Origin: Epiperipatus broadwayi
Taxonomy: Eukaryota; Onychophora; Udeonychophora; Euonychophora; Peripatidae
NCBI GenBank assembly: GCA_028023455.1
Contig: JAQFVV010006273.1
Coordinates: forward strand, 870,001-934,000
Reading direction: 5' to 3'
DNA: 64,000 nt
Numbering within the stretch: position 1 is the first letter of the stretch; each line of letters starts with the position of its first letter. The notes under the pieces were generated by a model. That model was not told the origin of the DNA, searched no databases, and saw only the letters and a program-made list of their open reading frames with translations. Position numbers and translations under genes: made by a program. This document shows positions 24,100 through 36,801 of the stretch, piece after piece.

Positions 24100-27000
24100 G
24101 TGAGGTAAACTGTATATTTTCAATCATATATATTCTAACCTAATTAAAGAACGACTTCACTTCTATTAAATCACTTCGGAAGCCTAATTTTATTAAAGAG
24201 AATTCGGAAAGCCTAATCGCTTCCGTCTATGATTCGGGTATAGGATGGGTAGCAAACCCTTATCTTTATTACCTAATATAGCTCGACGTTAGGTTAGTTA
24301 TAATAATTCAGCTACAGCGATATGCAGTTCAAACAGAGATAGAATTAAAAAAAATTATCATTAATAAAATAAATTTAAAAAGAAAATTTAGAATAACTAA
24401 CATTCTTTCTCTATCCAAAACACATTCTCTGAGCTGTAAGTACTTGCACTGTTCGACAATGATGATGATGATTTCATGTCATTGTTAATATTACTGACTA
24501 AAATAAAACATTCATTAATTTGCCAATATGATCTCAATATTTTTATTATTATACAATTAGAAGTTTTAATCTCTTAAGCCATGCCACGCTTGTAATATTG
24601 ATCATAATGAATCAATTCTTAATTTAAGAGCACTTATAATAATGACACTAATCTCAGGGTTCTCTGTTATTTTTAAAGAAAAATGCTCGGCAATATTGTG
24701 TTGTCGCATATGACTGACATTCTGGTCGGCTATAGGAAACATTTACTTTATTTAAATTCTAGGTATCTTCATCCACATATCAACTATTATAATATTTAAA
24801 GAGATGATAACCATATTCAATAACAACACATAATTTTGAATAATAAAGCCCTTTTATCCAGAATCTCAGTCGGAATGATGAAAAGACAAGGGTGCTTTTG
24901 TGTCCTTCCATTATCCATGACAACACAATAATTTCACTAAGATTTATTACTTAGACACTTCACTTAAATGTATATGAAACAATGTGCAACCAAAAGCTAC
25001 TAGTTTGGGAATAAAGTAATTTTACACACATATAAAATAAAATGTTTTGGTCTGAAGTTTTCAATTCCACAAATAATTCTTATTAAATTAAAATATAGTG
25101 AAATATTCTAATCTGCTTACAATTGTCTATCTGGTGTATTGAATTTAAGATTTCATAAATGATTTTGGACTCAAGAAAAGTATTGCAAGTATTATGCAAA
25201 TACACTTTTATTTAGCAAACAAGAAAAATGACTCAAAACAACTTGTAACAAGACTATAATTTATTATTAAATTTTAACAAAACTATCTTTTATGATTAAC
25301 ATAATAAACAAACATATACAATTTATTCGATCCCATATGGATAAAACAAAATATAACTAACATTAATTCGTCTATACTTTTAGACCTGGATTCGAACTAC
25401 TTCTTCATCTTCTTTTTACATTTATGCAAATTGAATATAACAAAATAAATATTATTATCGATACATCAACTCATCCATTTAGTGTATCTTATATGAACGG
25501 CTGCTTAACTTTATTGACTAACTATTTGTTTTAAAATAAAATAATCTGATTCTAGGCAATGCGTACAAACGATTTTTATTATCATCTTTAATCAAATGAT
25601 AGTTTTTATTTAGATAACTTATTATAATTTATGGGTTATTTATCATAAGTTACACTTATTATTTTTAATATTTACCTTAATAATAACTGAAGTTGTTATA
25701 CACACTGTTTTTCTAAGTATAAGTTATATTGTGAGTGCTACTTAATCATAAACCCGAATTAAACCTAGTATTTGAACCCTCCATTGGCAAATAAAAATTT
25801 CTAAATCACGCAATTTTAAACTTACTCTCTCCATTGACTTACGTGTGGATTACCAGTACTATTCCGCTGCACAATCCAGACCTTGATCATATATACTAGC
25901 ACGCTATTTTTACTAAATGGATCTTGAGGAATTAACCTCCAATATACCCATTATCTTGCCATACCTTTCTAAACAAAACACAATATTCAACACCTTCCAT
26001 GGTGGAATTATCTCTATTTTCTCATGAGGAATATGGAATAACACTGAAGATCTGTAGAGTTAACTACTATATTAAAATAGTTTGGTGGGTCCTTGCCTCT
26101 TACTTGGGCATAATAGGAACACACACCAAATATAATCCTCTCCTGGGATTTTAACGAATGAAATACACTAAATACAATATAAATTATTGATCGTCCTAAC
26201 TCTGAGAAGCGATCACTTGGGTTATAAACATACCCGAATACTAGATTTATCTATTCCCCTCATGGAAAATAAAGCTTTTGGGGAGATCATTTTCCATCCC
26301 ACAAAATAGATACATTACAATTATTACTAATGCGAATATTAATCATATACTGATGCTATATCGGGGCAAGACAAGCAAATACACTAATTACACTAAATTT
26401 ATGTTCCGGGGTATACTTAGATCAATGTCTGAAATCAATGGATATCACAGAATTAACCATAATAATTGTTACCTTTGCCAAAGAAACATTCAACAAGTAA
26501 TTGGTAGTATAGTATCTTGAACTAAATTAAGTGAATGCGTTAATAAAGAATAATTGGGAATAAGTTCCGCAATTAACATAGTATAAATTTGTTTCAAACT
26601 TTAAATAAGTAATATCCTGTATAGCACTTCTCTTTAATTACTTCTGACAATTTTAACTAGATATTTTACCTATTAAGTATCTGAATTTTTCTTCCTTTAC
26701 GCATCGAACATATAAATTTATACCCATAATGCATATCATAAGTAAACACATTTTTAAAAAAATATTTTTTTTTTATGTCGAATATAAATTTAACCTAGAA
26801 TAATTACATGAAAAACATACCTTTATGATTACAAGGTCATTTAAATATTACTTGAATATACAGCCTTTAACCTGTTGATATAAAAAAAAAATACACATAA
26901 TTTTACAAATTAGTAAAAAAAAATCATTACTTAATAAGTGCTTATTATCTCACTAGAAAAATATTTTTCCGTTGGGCAATTTATCTAGATGAAGAACTTG

Positions 27001-27700
27001 ATCCATTCGTAGTTCACGAAGCAAATTTAACAAGAAACACGTTTTATTATTTCATTTATATAAAAGTTGCCTCCATTCTGGTGCAATTAATAAATTAGGC
27101 AAAGAAAACATAGCAGCGTTGGATGTTAACTCTTCCTTGAATTAACTGATATAATTTTGGGATCCAAGAAAACAATACATATTTTAACATGACGAATATT
27201 TGACGATAGACGATTACATATACAATTCTTTTCTTTTTACTATTGGCGATACGTATCATTTTTAGCTAGCTGGCTTATGAATAAAATAATGCACGAATTT
27301 TCCAAAATACTTTTATTATAAGGACTGCAGCTGACTTACGTGGATATAAAGTTTTAACGAATCCAATTTATGTATAATATAACATATTATATTATGGTTA
27401 TAATTAAGTCACTAATGTTTGTAGTTTTTATTCCTACTCTAGGAATTATAATTTTCTTTAATAAGGAATTCTCCGTAAAATGCACACATACAAATTTTCT
27501 GATATTTGCCTTGAGAAAATTTATATTTTCTTTTTAAAAAAAATATACAGGTGCATAAGTAAATATCATTGATCATTAATATTATCTTTAGATAATTTTC
27601 AGTGAATAAAACATATTTTAACGTGGGGAACTTACATTATTTCAAAGCAGACAATTTCCTTTAGAAAGAGCGCGAAATTTTCTAGTTAACTTTCCTTGGC
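24100..27700. other. Unassigned region, locally less AT-rich
   Basis: Several stretches (about 24140-24330, 24840-24930, 25780-26260) are less AT-rich and less homopolymeric than their surroundings. A short motif, tcggaa(a)gcctaat, occurs twice near 24177 and 24206. An 80-codon open frame at 26278-26520 has no recognisable domain. This could be an eroded LTR or other element, but I found neither paired ends nor protein motifs. Confidence 0.35.
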
Positions 27701-29931
27701 TTTTATAATATGTCTTTTAATTATAATTTTTCTTTTATACCACGAAAAGATAATTAAATAAGGTAAAGTTAACAAATCATTGATTATTTCCTGGAAACTA
27801 TTTATACTACTTATTTTAAATATAATGACATTTTCTGTGTTTGCTGTAGTTAATACGGTCATTTTGAACTTTAGCATAAGATAGTACATTTTTTGCGTAT
27901 AAAAAGCTTTAAAATAGGTAGATGGCCACAGAAAACAGAATATCTTATCAAATAGGATTAGCAATGCATGATATTATTCAAAATTTACTGGACTTATATT
28001 TATTTCTGCAATAAAATTAATAAAAAATTTGTTACCGAATTTCAGTACTGCTTCCTCCTTATAAAACTATAGTCAGACTAAGCTTTCTTCAAATTTTGGC
28101 GGTCTTCTTTTAGCGACCTCTTACAGAAAAATAATCATTTAATTATACATAAACAAAAGAAAAGAAAAAAAAAACTTATTACAGTCATATATTTTTCCGT
28201 ATGATTTAAATAAATTACAAAGTAATTTGACAAATAATGAAAAATAATAAATATCTTTAACTAGCAATGCTTATTAGTGATGTATAATTCTGTATACATT
28301 ATTATCTAAATAATTTAAAACTACCAGAAGTTATTGTGCTGAATAATAAGATACTCATCCACTCTCCCTCTACCCATCCAAAAATCAATTACTGTTTATA
28401 ATATGTGCTTTTATACTATATTAAATTGCTCTTATTGTTAATATTTTAATTAAATTATTCATGCTCTCCTTCAAAATGACATTAGATTACCAAATTTATT
28501 AGTTATTTGCTTATAAACACGTTAAAGTGAGTAAATAGCATACTTTATTAATCACTTAATATTATTATTATTTTATCTTTTTATTTTCTAAAAAAAAATA
28601 GCATTGTTTTTCTGTGGAGATAATGCCAAATAAACCAAGTGTCAACAACACTAGGTTACAATATATATATATGCAGGGTATAATTTTTAATGATCAAATT
28701 TAAATTCTCTATATATTAATCATTAATGAGCGATTAGAAATTACTAATGAAAAGTTAAGGTATATACGTGATTAATTTAATCTGGTCATAGAGATGTGAT
28801 TTGGAAAATAATTAAGTTAGATGGAAGATTATTTATCAAAATACAAACTATTATTTACTGCTTGTGAGGCTATTTCATTCGTTACTCTAGTAAATTATAA
28901 AAAGTCCAGTAAATTTTAAAAGGTATAAATCTGAATCCAATATTATATTAATAAGTATGCATACATATAAAGTTGGAAACAAGGCTATTGTTTAAATATT
29001 AATTAATTTCAAATAAGATCTATTTGACTGGTATTACCCCCCCCCCCAATACCCATTAATTGACCTATAAGGATGGATACTCTGAGGTTGAACTTTATTT
29101 CTGCTAAAAACCTATAGCTTTTTATATTTTTACCTTAAATTTAAAGCTTATCGGGGTAATCAATAAAATATGAGGTTTCGCAAGTATTAATTGTTTGTAT
29201 TTTGGTAAATAACCTATGACCTAATTTTTAATTTACTTACTAAATCTCATCTTTATGAGATTAAACTAATCCCTTATTTATCTTTTCATTAGCAATTTTT
29301 AATCTTACTCATGATTAGTATATTGAAAATGTAATTTGAACATTGAAAATTACACTTACCTCGATATATGTATCTATGTATAATAAGCTAATGCATACAC
29401 TGCAAGAAGCAAATCTTATCTTAAATATGTAAAAGCGCAAATTGTTTTTAGGTAATAACGCTTTTTAGATCTAATCTTTGGTGAAAAATAGTTGAGGGTC
29501 GTATGAAAGTCTGAGTTCAAGCCCCCTATATATTACATATTGGAATGCAAGTTTGAAAAGGCCTATACTGTAGAAAAAATTCTTATATTAAAGCCATTTT
29601 AATAAAATAAAAATAGAATTAATGTTTAATTACTTTAATAGGAAACTAATATTTTTCGGAATTGTTTATCAATAATAAGCACATTTACTTTAATTATTTG
29701 TTTTTATCCCGATTTTAATTAGAAAAGTTTGAACAAGATGGAAAAGAAAAGTTCAAAAGAAAAACAAGAGGTCTTATTTGACAAAAGATTTTCTCACCTC
29801 TAACCTCCAGACAATTTCTGCTATGTGATGTGATGTATTATGGCTTCTCCTTAAACGAAGTCAAGAATATCTCAGCAATTATGCCCAGATAAACCTGTTA
29901 GCCACTTTCTTTTACATTCCCCACTCTAAAT
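27701..29931. other. AT-rich non-coding sequence
   Basis: This contains an 11-base C run at 29037-29047. The 92-codon frame at 27686-27964 (minus) is AT-biased and shows no family motif. The 3' trailer of the LINE fragment at 29932-30588 may extend down to about 29760, but its end cannot be placed. Confidence 0.45.
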
Positions 29932-30588
29932 TTACCCATAATCTGCTCTATCCCATTTCCACAACATAATTTTTGTCAACTCTATAACCTTTATATCTAA
30001 ATCCCCCTTATCTTTTCCCAAACCCAACATAAAAACCAATAATTCACTTTCTGTATAATCACTCTTTTCATATTTATTTTTCCACAACTTCATTATATGT
30101 ACCCTTTCTGTTTCAAACATTTACATTCAATTAACAAATGCCTAATATTTTCAATTCCTTCCTTACATAATTTACAAAATAAATCACCCATATTTTTCCA
30201 TTTACATGTATATTCTTTTGTTAAACCACTAAACATCACATTACTATATGGAGAGTTTTGCTGTATATTCTTTTATAGCTAAAGATCCCGTTCGAGCCTT
30301 AAACAATAAACTACTTTCCTTACTATTATCATATATTAACTCACACCTAATATTCTGTTTATTTCTATATATATTTAAACTCTTTTTACTCTCCATACTA
30401 TTTCTCCATCTCTCTAACTCCCTAGTCTTTATTAATAAATTTATTCTTTTATCCCATTCCTTACTACTATAACACTCAATAATCCTCTTAACACAATCAT
30501 CCCATCTTTTGTACAAATATACTGATATAAATTCTTTATCCAAATCTTTTGCATACCGCATTACCATTTTTTCTTTGATTAGCGCCAT
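29932..30588 (-). pseudogene. C-terminal fragment of a LINE polyprotein (family B)
   Basis: Two minus-strand frames (30244-30588 and 29932-30120) belong together with the stretch between them. The first contains KARTGSLAIKEYTAKLSI. The intervening sequence reads, in another frame, a Cys-x2-Cys ... His-x4-Cys cluster (CKLC ... HLLIEC), and the second begins in the following FETERVHIMKLW. A C-x2-C/H/C cluster after a KARTG-type segment is typical of the C-terminus of CR1/jockey-like LINE reverse transcriptases. The fragment lacks the RT catalytic core. A stop (near 30244) and frame changes show decay. The segment at 30226-30262 shares two short stretches with the hairpin elements at 36.3 and 45.8 kb. 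Confidence 0.65.
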
Positions 30589-31537
30589 CTAACAAAAGCA
30601 CTCTCAAACTAATGTCATTCGTACATATTAATTTATTACAGGAAGCATTAAAAAAAATCTAAAAGCTATTTTATCATTAAAATTTATGTACTTAGATTGT
30701 TATACATCATAATACAACTATACACACTAGAAATAATATGTGTGTGATTTTTTTTTTTTTTGCCATACATGTACTTATGTAAATAAATATATGTAAAATA
30801 AAAAAATAGTGAGATTTTTCCGGTATCGCCATAAATTCGATATAAGGCTGAAGGTAACAAACACTATTCACCCTGCTGATCAATTTTTGATTGATTTTTT
30901 TTCTTAAATTTCAAGCTAAAAAATCACTACATATAAATTTATTATATTCTCAATGGTTAAGTTATCGACTTGTTATTTTTAAAAAAATCCAAAATTTGAA
31001 AAATTGATGAATCCACTAAAGTCTTGAATCTTAAATTATCATACTTAAAACAGGGTAGTGCATGTACCATAGCATTATGAGATCTAAAATGCGAGTGTAT
31101 AATTACATATGTAATCAAGAAATTGTTTACACTTGCAAATTAATATACAATGAATAAATAAAATCAATGAGATAGATATAAGAATCTGTGAGTGCAAACA
31201 ATTTATTGGCTGCATATATAATTATACACTTGCATTTTCAATATCGGGATGTAATAGCTCACTCATTAGTCTGCCAAAAGCATAATTTAGGGTTCAGCCT
31301 CAAGTAGTTAAAAATTTCACCCAGGATTTTTTTATAAAGTAGCAAGCAAATAATCAATCTATATAAAATTAAATTCAGTATATATTTTATACTAAATTAA
31401 ATTGTCTTGCTAAGTTATTTCATATTTATTCTTCCAAAAATTAAAATTATTTTTATTATAAAATAAAAATTAAGTTATTCTACAGTTTATAGAAGAAAAT
31501 GATCATATATATATATGCATATGGATATATATGTATG
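30589..31537. other. AT-rich non-coding sequence
   Basis: I see no supported feature here. Confidence 0.5.
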
Positions 31538-31551
31538 GATATAAATTGTCC
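31538..31551. repeat. Target-site duplication of RTE copy 2, left
   Basis: gatataaattgtcc is repeated at 33699-33712. The first two bases may belong to the GAT tail, so the true length is 12-14 bases. Confidence 0.85.
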
Positions 31552-32353
31552 TAATTTAAATTCATTAGAATGTTTCTGAAGATTAGGAATATCAACTGTA
31601 AATATTGTTTTTCTTAATAATTTTTGTCTCTCTAGTTTCACATTAACACGTATCTTACACCTTACTAATCGATGATCACTTCCTGTGTTAAATTTATTAA
31701 GAACATTACAATCTTGAAATATGTATTTCCTGTTAGTCAAAATATAATCCAATTCTGCTGTACCTTCATTTGGATGCTTCCATGTCCATTTCCTTTTAAC
31801 ATTTTTCTCAAAAAAAGAATTCATAATATAAAGTTTTTCTTTTTCTGCAAATTCCACAAGTCTATGTCCTCTCTTATTTCTATTACCATAACCAAAATTA
31901 CCTACAGCACTTTCATCTTTCATTTGTTTACCAATTCTAGCATTAAAGTCTCCCATAACAATTTTAAAATGTTGTTTACTCTGATCAAAAGCCTTTTGTA
32001 CATCCATATAAAAATCTTCTACTACTTCATCACTATGAGAACTTGTTGGGGCATAAACCTGAATTATCTGCATTTGGTATCTACTATTAAGTTGTATAAC
32101 TAATCTTGCCACTCTGTCCGATACACCATCAATCTCCACAATATTGTTCTTCCACTTTTTATTTATAATGAATCCTACTCCACTTGTATTTCCAATATTT
32201 GTGCCTTTATAATAGAGTATATGTCCACTTTTTAAATCAATTGCCTCTTCACCTTTTCTTCTAACTTCACAAAGTCCAATAATGTCCCATTTAATATAAG
32301 AGAGTTCTTCTTCTAATTCTTGCAATCTTCCTTCACTTGAAAGTGATCTGCAG
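31552..32353 (-). pseudogene. Apurinic-type endonuclease domain of RTE copy 2 (inverted segment)
   Basis: The minus-strand frame runs into flanking DNA at one end and across the inversion junction at the other. Endonuclease/exonuclease/phosphatase-family motifs are present in order: YNCRSL, LCEVR (catalytic Glu), VYAPTS, MGDFNARIG and SDHRLVRC. These residues bind metal and cut target DNA to start reverse transcription. The domain itself has no stop, but it is cut off from its reverse transcriptase by the inversion. It is closely similar to 53930-54735 on the plus strand, where the residue after NKK is a stop instead of Trp. Confidence 0.92.
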
Positions 32354-33566
32354 TTGTATACTAAATGTCTAAATGATAAAGATGTACCGGATGATTGGAA
32401 GAATGCAGTAATCTTTATCATCTACAGACCTATCAGCCTTTTATCAGTTTTATATAAAATTTTTACCAAGATAATTACAACTCGTCTACAGAGAACATTG
32501 GATTTCCACCAACCAAGAGAACAAGCTGGATTTAAAAGTGGTTTTAGTACAGTAGATCATATCCAGGTGTTGAGAGAAGTTATAGAAAGGACGAATGAAT
32601 ATGAGTTGTCATTATGTTTTGGATTTTTAGATTATGAAAAGGCATTTGATTCTATAAACATTTCTTCAGTGATTAAAGCATTGGATCATCAAGGTATAGA
32701 TCCAGGATATTGTCATATTTTGAAAAATATTTATAAAAATGCAACAGCAACAATTAGATTACATAATGATACTGGGAAAGTCAACATTGAGAAAGGTGTA
32801 AGACAAGGTGATTCCATATCTCCAAAACTTTTTACAGCAGTGCTGCAAGAAGTATTTTGTGGTTTAAAATGGAAAACTAAAGGAGTGAAAGTAAATGGAG
32901 ATTATTTAAGCCATTTAGATTTCGCAGATGATGTAGTTGTTTTTTGCAAATAATGCTTCAGAGCTGCAGGATATGTTGCAGGAATTATCAGATGAAAGTA
33001 GGAAAGTAGGACTAAAGATAAATGTTAAAAAGACTAAAGTAATGTTTAATCGATTTGCTCAAAATATGAAAATAAAGATTGATTATGATGAATTAGAAGA
33101 AGTTAACAGTTACAAATACCTTGGTCAGATTATTAATACACATGGAAACATAATGGAAGAAATTAATCATAGAATTAAACTTGGTTGGAGTGCTTTTGGT
33201 AGAAATAACTTGATACTAAAAGGAAATATGCCTATGTGTTTGAAAAGGAAGGTTTTTAACAAATGTGTTTTACCAGTTCTTACTTATGGATCTGAGACTT
33301 GGACACTTAATAGAAGAGCACTACAGAGACTTCAGACCACTCAAAGAAGTATGGAGAGATGCATGTTGGGAGTAACAAGAAGAGATCGAAAATGCAATGT
33401 ATGGGTAAAAGAACAAACAGGTGTTACTGACCTCATTGAAAAAATTAAAAGATTGAAGTGGAGTTGGGCTGGACATATTGCTAGAAGAGATGATAATAGA
33501 TGGACAATTGAAATTTTAAACTGGATTCCAAGAGATTGTAAAAATCCAGAAAGAGACCACATGTGA
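32354..33566 (+). pseudogene. Reverse transcriptase of RTE copy 2, frameshifted
   Basis: The first frame (32354-32953) carries YRPISLL, GFKSGFSTVDHI, YEKAFDSI, GVRQGDSISP and HLDFADDVVV. An extra T in the homopolymer near 32941 moves the rest to another frame (to 33566), which has FANNASEL, YKYLGQIINT, LPVLTYGSETWTLN and the C-terminal KLKWSWAGHIARR. About 36 bases are deleted near 32423 relative to copy 3. The GQGDS-type motif is intact here (RQGD), unlike copies 1 and 3. The coding similarity ends near 33566 and the 3' trailer follows. Confidence 0.92.
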
Positions 33567-33698
33567 GATGGATGGATGAAATAAGAAAGTGTGCAGGGGT
33601 GACGTGGAGAAGAGAAGCTAAAGATCGGAAAAGATGGATTAAACTTGGAGAGACCTTCATCCTGCAGTGGACTGATAATGGTTGATGATGATGCTGAT

Positions 33699-33712
33699 GA
33701 TATAAATTGTCC
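33699..33712. repeat. Target-site duplication of RTE copy 2, right
   Basis: This matches 31538-31551 exactly over 14 bases. Confidence 0.85.
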
Positions 33713-35989
33713 AAATGAAAATTAGTAATGTACATTTTCATTTCCAAATTATAATATATCAATGCTATTATTGAATAAATATTTGAAATCAAACTATTGT
33801 ATAATATATTTATTTTTTTAAGAAAGAAAGATGTGATTAAAGACATGCATTCTATCCAAAACTTAATTTAAAAATAAAATAATAAAATATGATTTTGTTT
33901 TTGCAAAAAAAAAAAAAAAAACTATTAATCATCTGATACTATGACAAATATAATTGTTGTCCCTGATGAGAATTTTGCAAGCTTTAAACATTTCATTTTA
34001 GTATTATATTGTTATTCAATATCAGAATATAATAAACTACACTTAATTTGTTAACTTGGTTAGGTAAAAAAATTGTTTACAAATGAAATAAATTCTAAAA
34101 AATCACATTTAAACTTTATATTGAAAATATAAGATCATAATAAAAATAAAAATGTTTTCAGCATTCAAAAGATAGGAGGATCAGGTTGATTTCATAAAAT
34201 CAACAAAATATTTTATTAACATTGTGTTTAAAATGTAAATGAATAAATGTCAATATCTGATAAATCTATCAAATTATGTTTCAAAATATTACAATTTTTA
34301 TAATAATGCAACAAATCTTAATAGAGTGTTCATATTAGCATCAGTCTGAAAAGATATATTTATTGGAAATTTGTAATTTGCATTGTTAATGTTATGCTAA
34401 AATATATACATCTAATATATATATATATATGTATTCTTTTAATTTTTAATAATTATTACACAATTATTGTGCAAAAATAATTGAGAACCGCACAATAATT
34501 GTGAATCTGAATAAACTTCACCAAAAAAAAATCAATGTTTTAGTCATTTGAAAAATTTTCTCAAAATAATCTTGCAAAGCACATGAAATCTGAAAACCCT
34601 GATCATGCATATCAAGGCATGACCAAAAATGTTTGAAGTCATTGCTTTATCTTGGTATCTTTAGAATTATTTTTGAATTAAAATAACATAAAAAATATAC
34701 ATGAATTTCATGAAAAAAAAACTAGCACAAAATATTTCAACAAGCAAGTCAATTCCAGGACTTTTTCTCAATTACTCCCCACATGCTTCCTAACTTTGAT
34801 GAAACATCTGGTTAATGGAAATCAGTAAGTACTATTACATGTCACATTGGTATGTGTACAGTGTGACACCAAAAAAGGGATAGTAAAAGAAGCTTGGTTC
34901 ATAGCCTTCCACAAAAAGCTGATAAATAATTTTTTAAAAAAACAGCATTCAATTATCACAAAGATAGAATAATTAAAACATTATTTACATATTATAGATA
35001 ATCAAGATAGATTATAAATAAAACAACACTAAAACTTGAGAACTATAATTATGGTGTTCATCATAGAAAATATACTCAATTAAATAAAAGAAAGGAAATA
35101 AAACCTGCTTCATAAAACATACACAGATACAAATGCAAAGGAATCAAAATTTCATGTAAAATAATTTAAAAACTAGAAATAAAATTCCTATTTTAAAACT
35201 TATATATGAAACATCATAATTTATGAATAAAATTAAAATTAATAACTTTTAAAAATATTTAAATTCTTTATTTTTTATTTTTATTTTATGATAATGATTA
35301 TATTATCTTCTTTGTTCTTTTATGAATCACAGACATTTTATCATAATTATTGTGTAATTTAATGTTAATATGAAAATTGGATTTTCAACCAAATGGTTAA
35401 AAAGTCAATATGGCATATATGGGAACAAAAAGTTAAAAGAAAGAGCAGTATAATGATAAAGATTTGGGGGCAAAATTAGATGTTTCAAATTGACAAAAAT
35501 AGTAAAAGAAGCTATTATCTGTAAATATTTTTTTGATAAAATAATAAAAATTTCAAATTAAAAAAAAAATCTATATAAAAAATATTGTGTCAAGACAGTG
35601 ATTTATCATCATCATCAACAACAACAACCAGAACAATAACAACAACCAGAAAAAAAGAAGAACAATAATAATGATGATGATAAACCACTATAAAATGGGT
35701 ACTGCCATTCCAACTCCAAAAAAAAAAAAAAGAGGAAAGGCAGGAGAAAAAAAACTAATTTAAGTTAAAAATGAGTTTTACAATGACTATATAAACCAAT
35801 CTGAGAACCATAAATATGTCCACATATAGACCATGCTGATCCACTTTTCTTTTTATCTGATATTTTACATGTTGTCTTTTACTTTCCTCAGAAGAATATA
35901 TTTCTTTTTGAAATACTTCAACATCATTTCTAATTATAGCTCTTTAATATATTTTATTCTCTGCCATATCTTACCAGTAAAAACAATTG
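33713..35989. other. AT-rich non-coding sequence with simple repeats
   Basis: This contains a poly(A) run at 33904-33920 and an AT dinucleotide run near 34415-34431. It also holds a small inverted repeat (cacaattattgtgc / gcacaataattgtg) near 34457-34493 and the trinucleotide cluster described at 35606-35686. No gene was seen. Confidence 0.5.
35606..35686. repeat. Compound trinucleotide repeat
   Basis: TCA, then ACA/AAC runs, are followed by AAT and GAT runs, so the two outer parts (atttatcatcatcatc and gatgatgataaa) are partly complementary. It is a simple-sequence cluster that could mark the end of a retroelement. No coding similarity lies next to it. Confidence 0.6.
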
Positions 35990-36801
35990 ATATTGCACTT
36001 CTTTAGAAGGTCTACATCTATGAATTTCATGTTCAAGTTCACCATAAAATATTCTTTTAAGAAGACTTCCATTGTTCATTCATTTTACATTTATAATCCA
36101 ATGAAGATGCAATTTTACATCAGCAGACACAATAATAACACATTCAGAAAGCTGAAGAACATATTGATTGGCTTTATAATCTTGCTATTGTATTTTTAAA
36201 AATTATACAGAGCTTCCTTAAATGAAACTTTTCTAATGCCTTTATACTCTACTGATGTGGTATTCAAGTTTCATATCCATACATAAATTAGAAAAAATAA
36301 CAGTTCCCTACTAAACATCACATGATCACCATCTCTTATACTATCACATAATTGTTATTAAACAAGGCAAAACTCTCCATATAGTAGTGCCACCCTGTGC
36401 CAACCAGAATAATCAATGGATGCCAGAAGGTTTGTGCATAAAATCCCTATCTAATGCCACAAGCCAGAAACTAGTCTGCGGATATTGGATGAGTAGACAT
36501 TAGATAGGGATTTTATACACAAGCCTTCTGGCATCCATTGATTACTCTGGTTCGCCCAGGATGGCATTACTGTATGGAGAGCTTTGCCTTGTTTAATAAC
36601 AGTTCTCTATATAGATAATTTAATTGCAGTAGTTATTTCCTTATGATGAAATACTCTATCTTTTAACTTATTAAAAGTAGTAGTAGCATATTGAAGTCTG
36701 TATTGGATTTCAACATCTAAGTCCACCTTTCTACTTACAAAATTACCAAGATATTTAAAATGGTTTACATTCTCAAGTTGATTTATCAATAATAAATGCA
36801 A
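35990..36801 (-). pseudogene. LINE reverse transcriptase C-terminus (family C), interrupted by a hairpin element
   Basis: On the minus strand, 36605-36801 encodes the RT thumb segment with FKYLGNFVSRKVDLDVEIQ and VFHHKEITTAIKLSI. After the inserted element (36307-36594) the family resumes at 36296 and downward. It shows, across frames, an ETW-like motif and then FYGELEH near 36024-36057. Stops and frameshifts are frequent, so it is an old copy. The order (YLG motif, ETW motif, FYGEL motif) is that of jockey/CR1-like and related LINEs. A second copy of the C-terminal end is at 42180-42550. Confidence 0.7.
36307..36594 (-). mobile_element. Small hairpin retroelement, copy A
   Basis: This 288-bp insertion splits the LINE family C copy and is flanked by an 11-bp duplication, aataacagttc, at 36296-36306 and 36595-36605. 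It contains 104-base inverted arms (36353-36456 and 36498-36601, reaching into the duplication) around a 41-base loop. A tail of about 46 bases lies at 36307-36352. Long target duplications of this sort point to LINE-mediated insertion rather than a cut-and-paste transposon. The loop corresponds to one half of the inner arm of copy B, so copy A looks internally deleted. Confidence 0.75.

Larger units (their letters stand above)
31552..33698 (+). mobile_element. RTE-like retrotransposon copy 2 with inverted 5' segment (twin priming)
   Basis: The 3' segment (32354-33698) is in plus orientation and covers reverse transcriptase to the GAT-type tail. The left segment (31552-32353) is the endonuclease region in minus orientation. 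Compared with copy 3, the inverted part spans the equivalent of about 53928-54733 and the direct part starts at the equivalent of about 55370, so about 640 bases between them are missing. The outer ends are flanked by a 12-14 bp duplication. This arrangement is the established signature of twin priming during target-primed reverse transcription. Confidence 0.92.

Noticed and set aside
27686-27964. 92-codon minus-strand frame as a gene
   Set aside because: It shows Ile, Leu and Lys bias typical of translated AT-rich DNA and no motif.
29505-29530. tRNA or SINE promoter: gagttcaagcccc resembles a B box
   Set aside because: There is no A box at the right distance and no cloverleaf could be drawn.
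31672-32103. 143-codon plus-strand frame and its mirror at 54182-54607
   Set aside because: These are antisense shadows of the RTE endonuclease. They are conserved only because the sense frame is.
35606-35686. CRISPR-like array
   Set aside because: It is a run of trinucleotides without spacers, and the window is eukaryotic in character.
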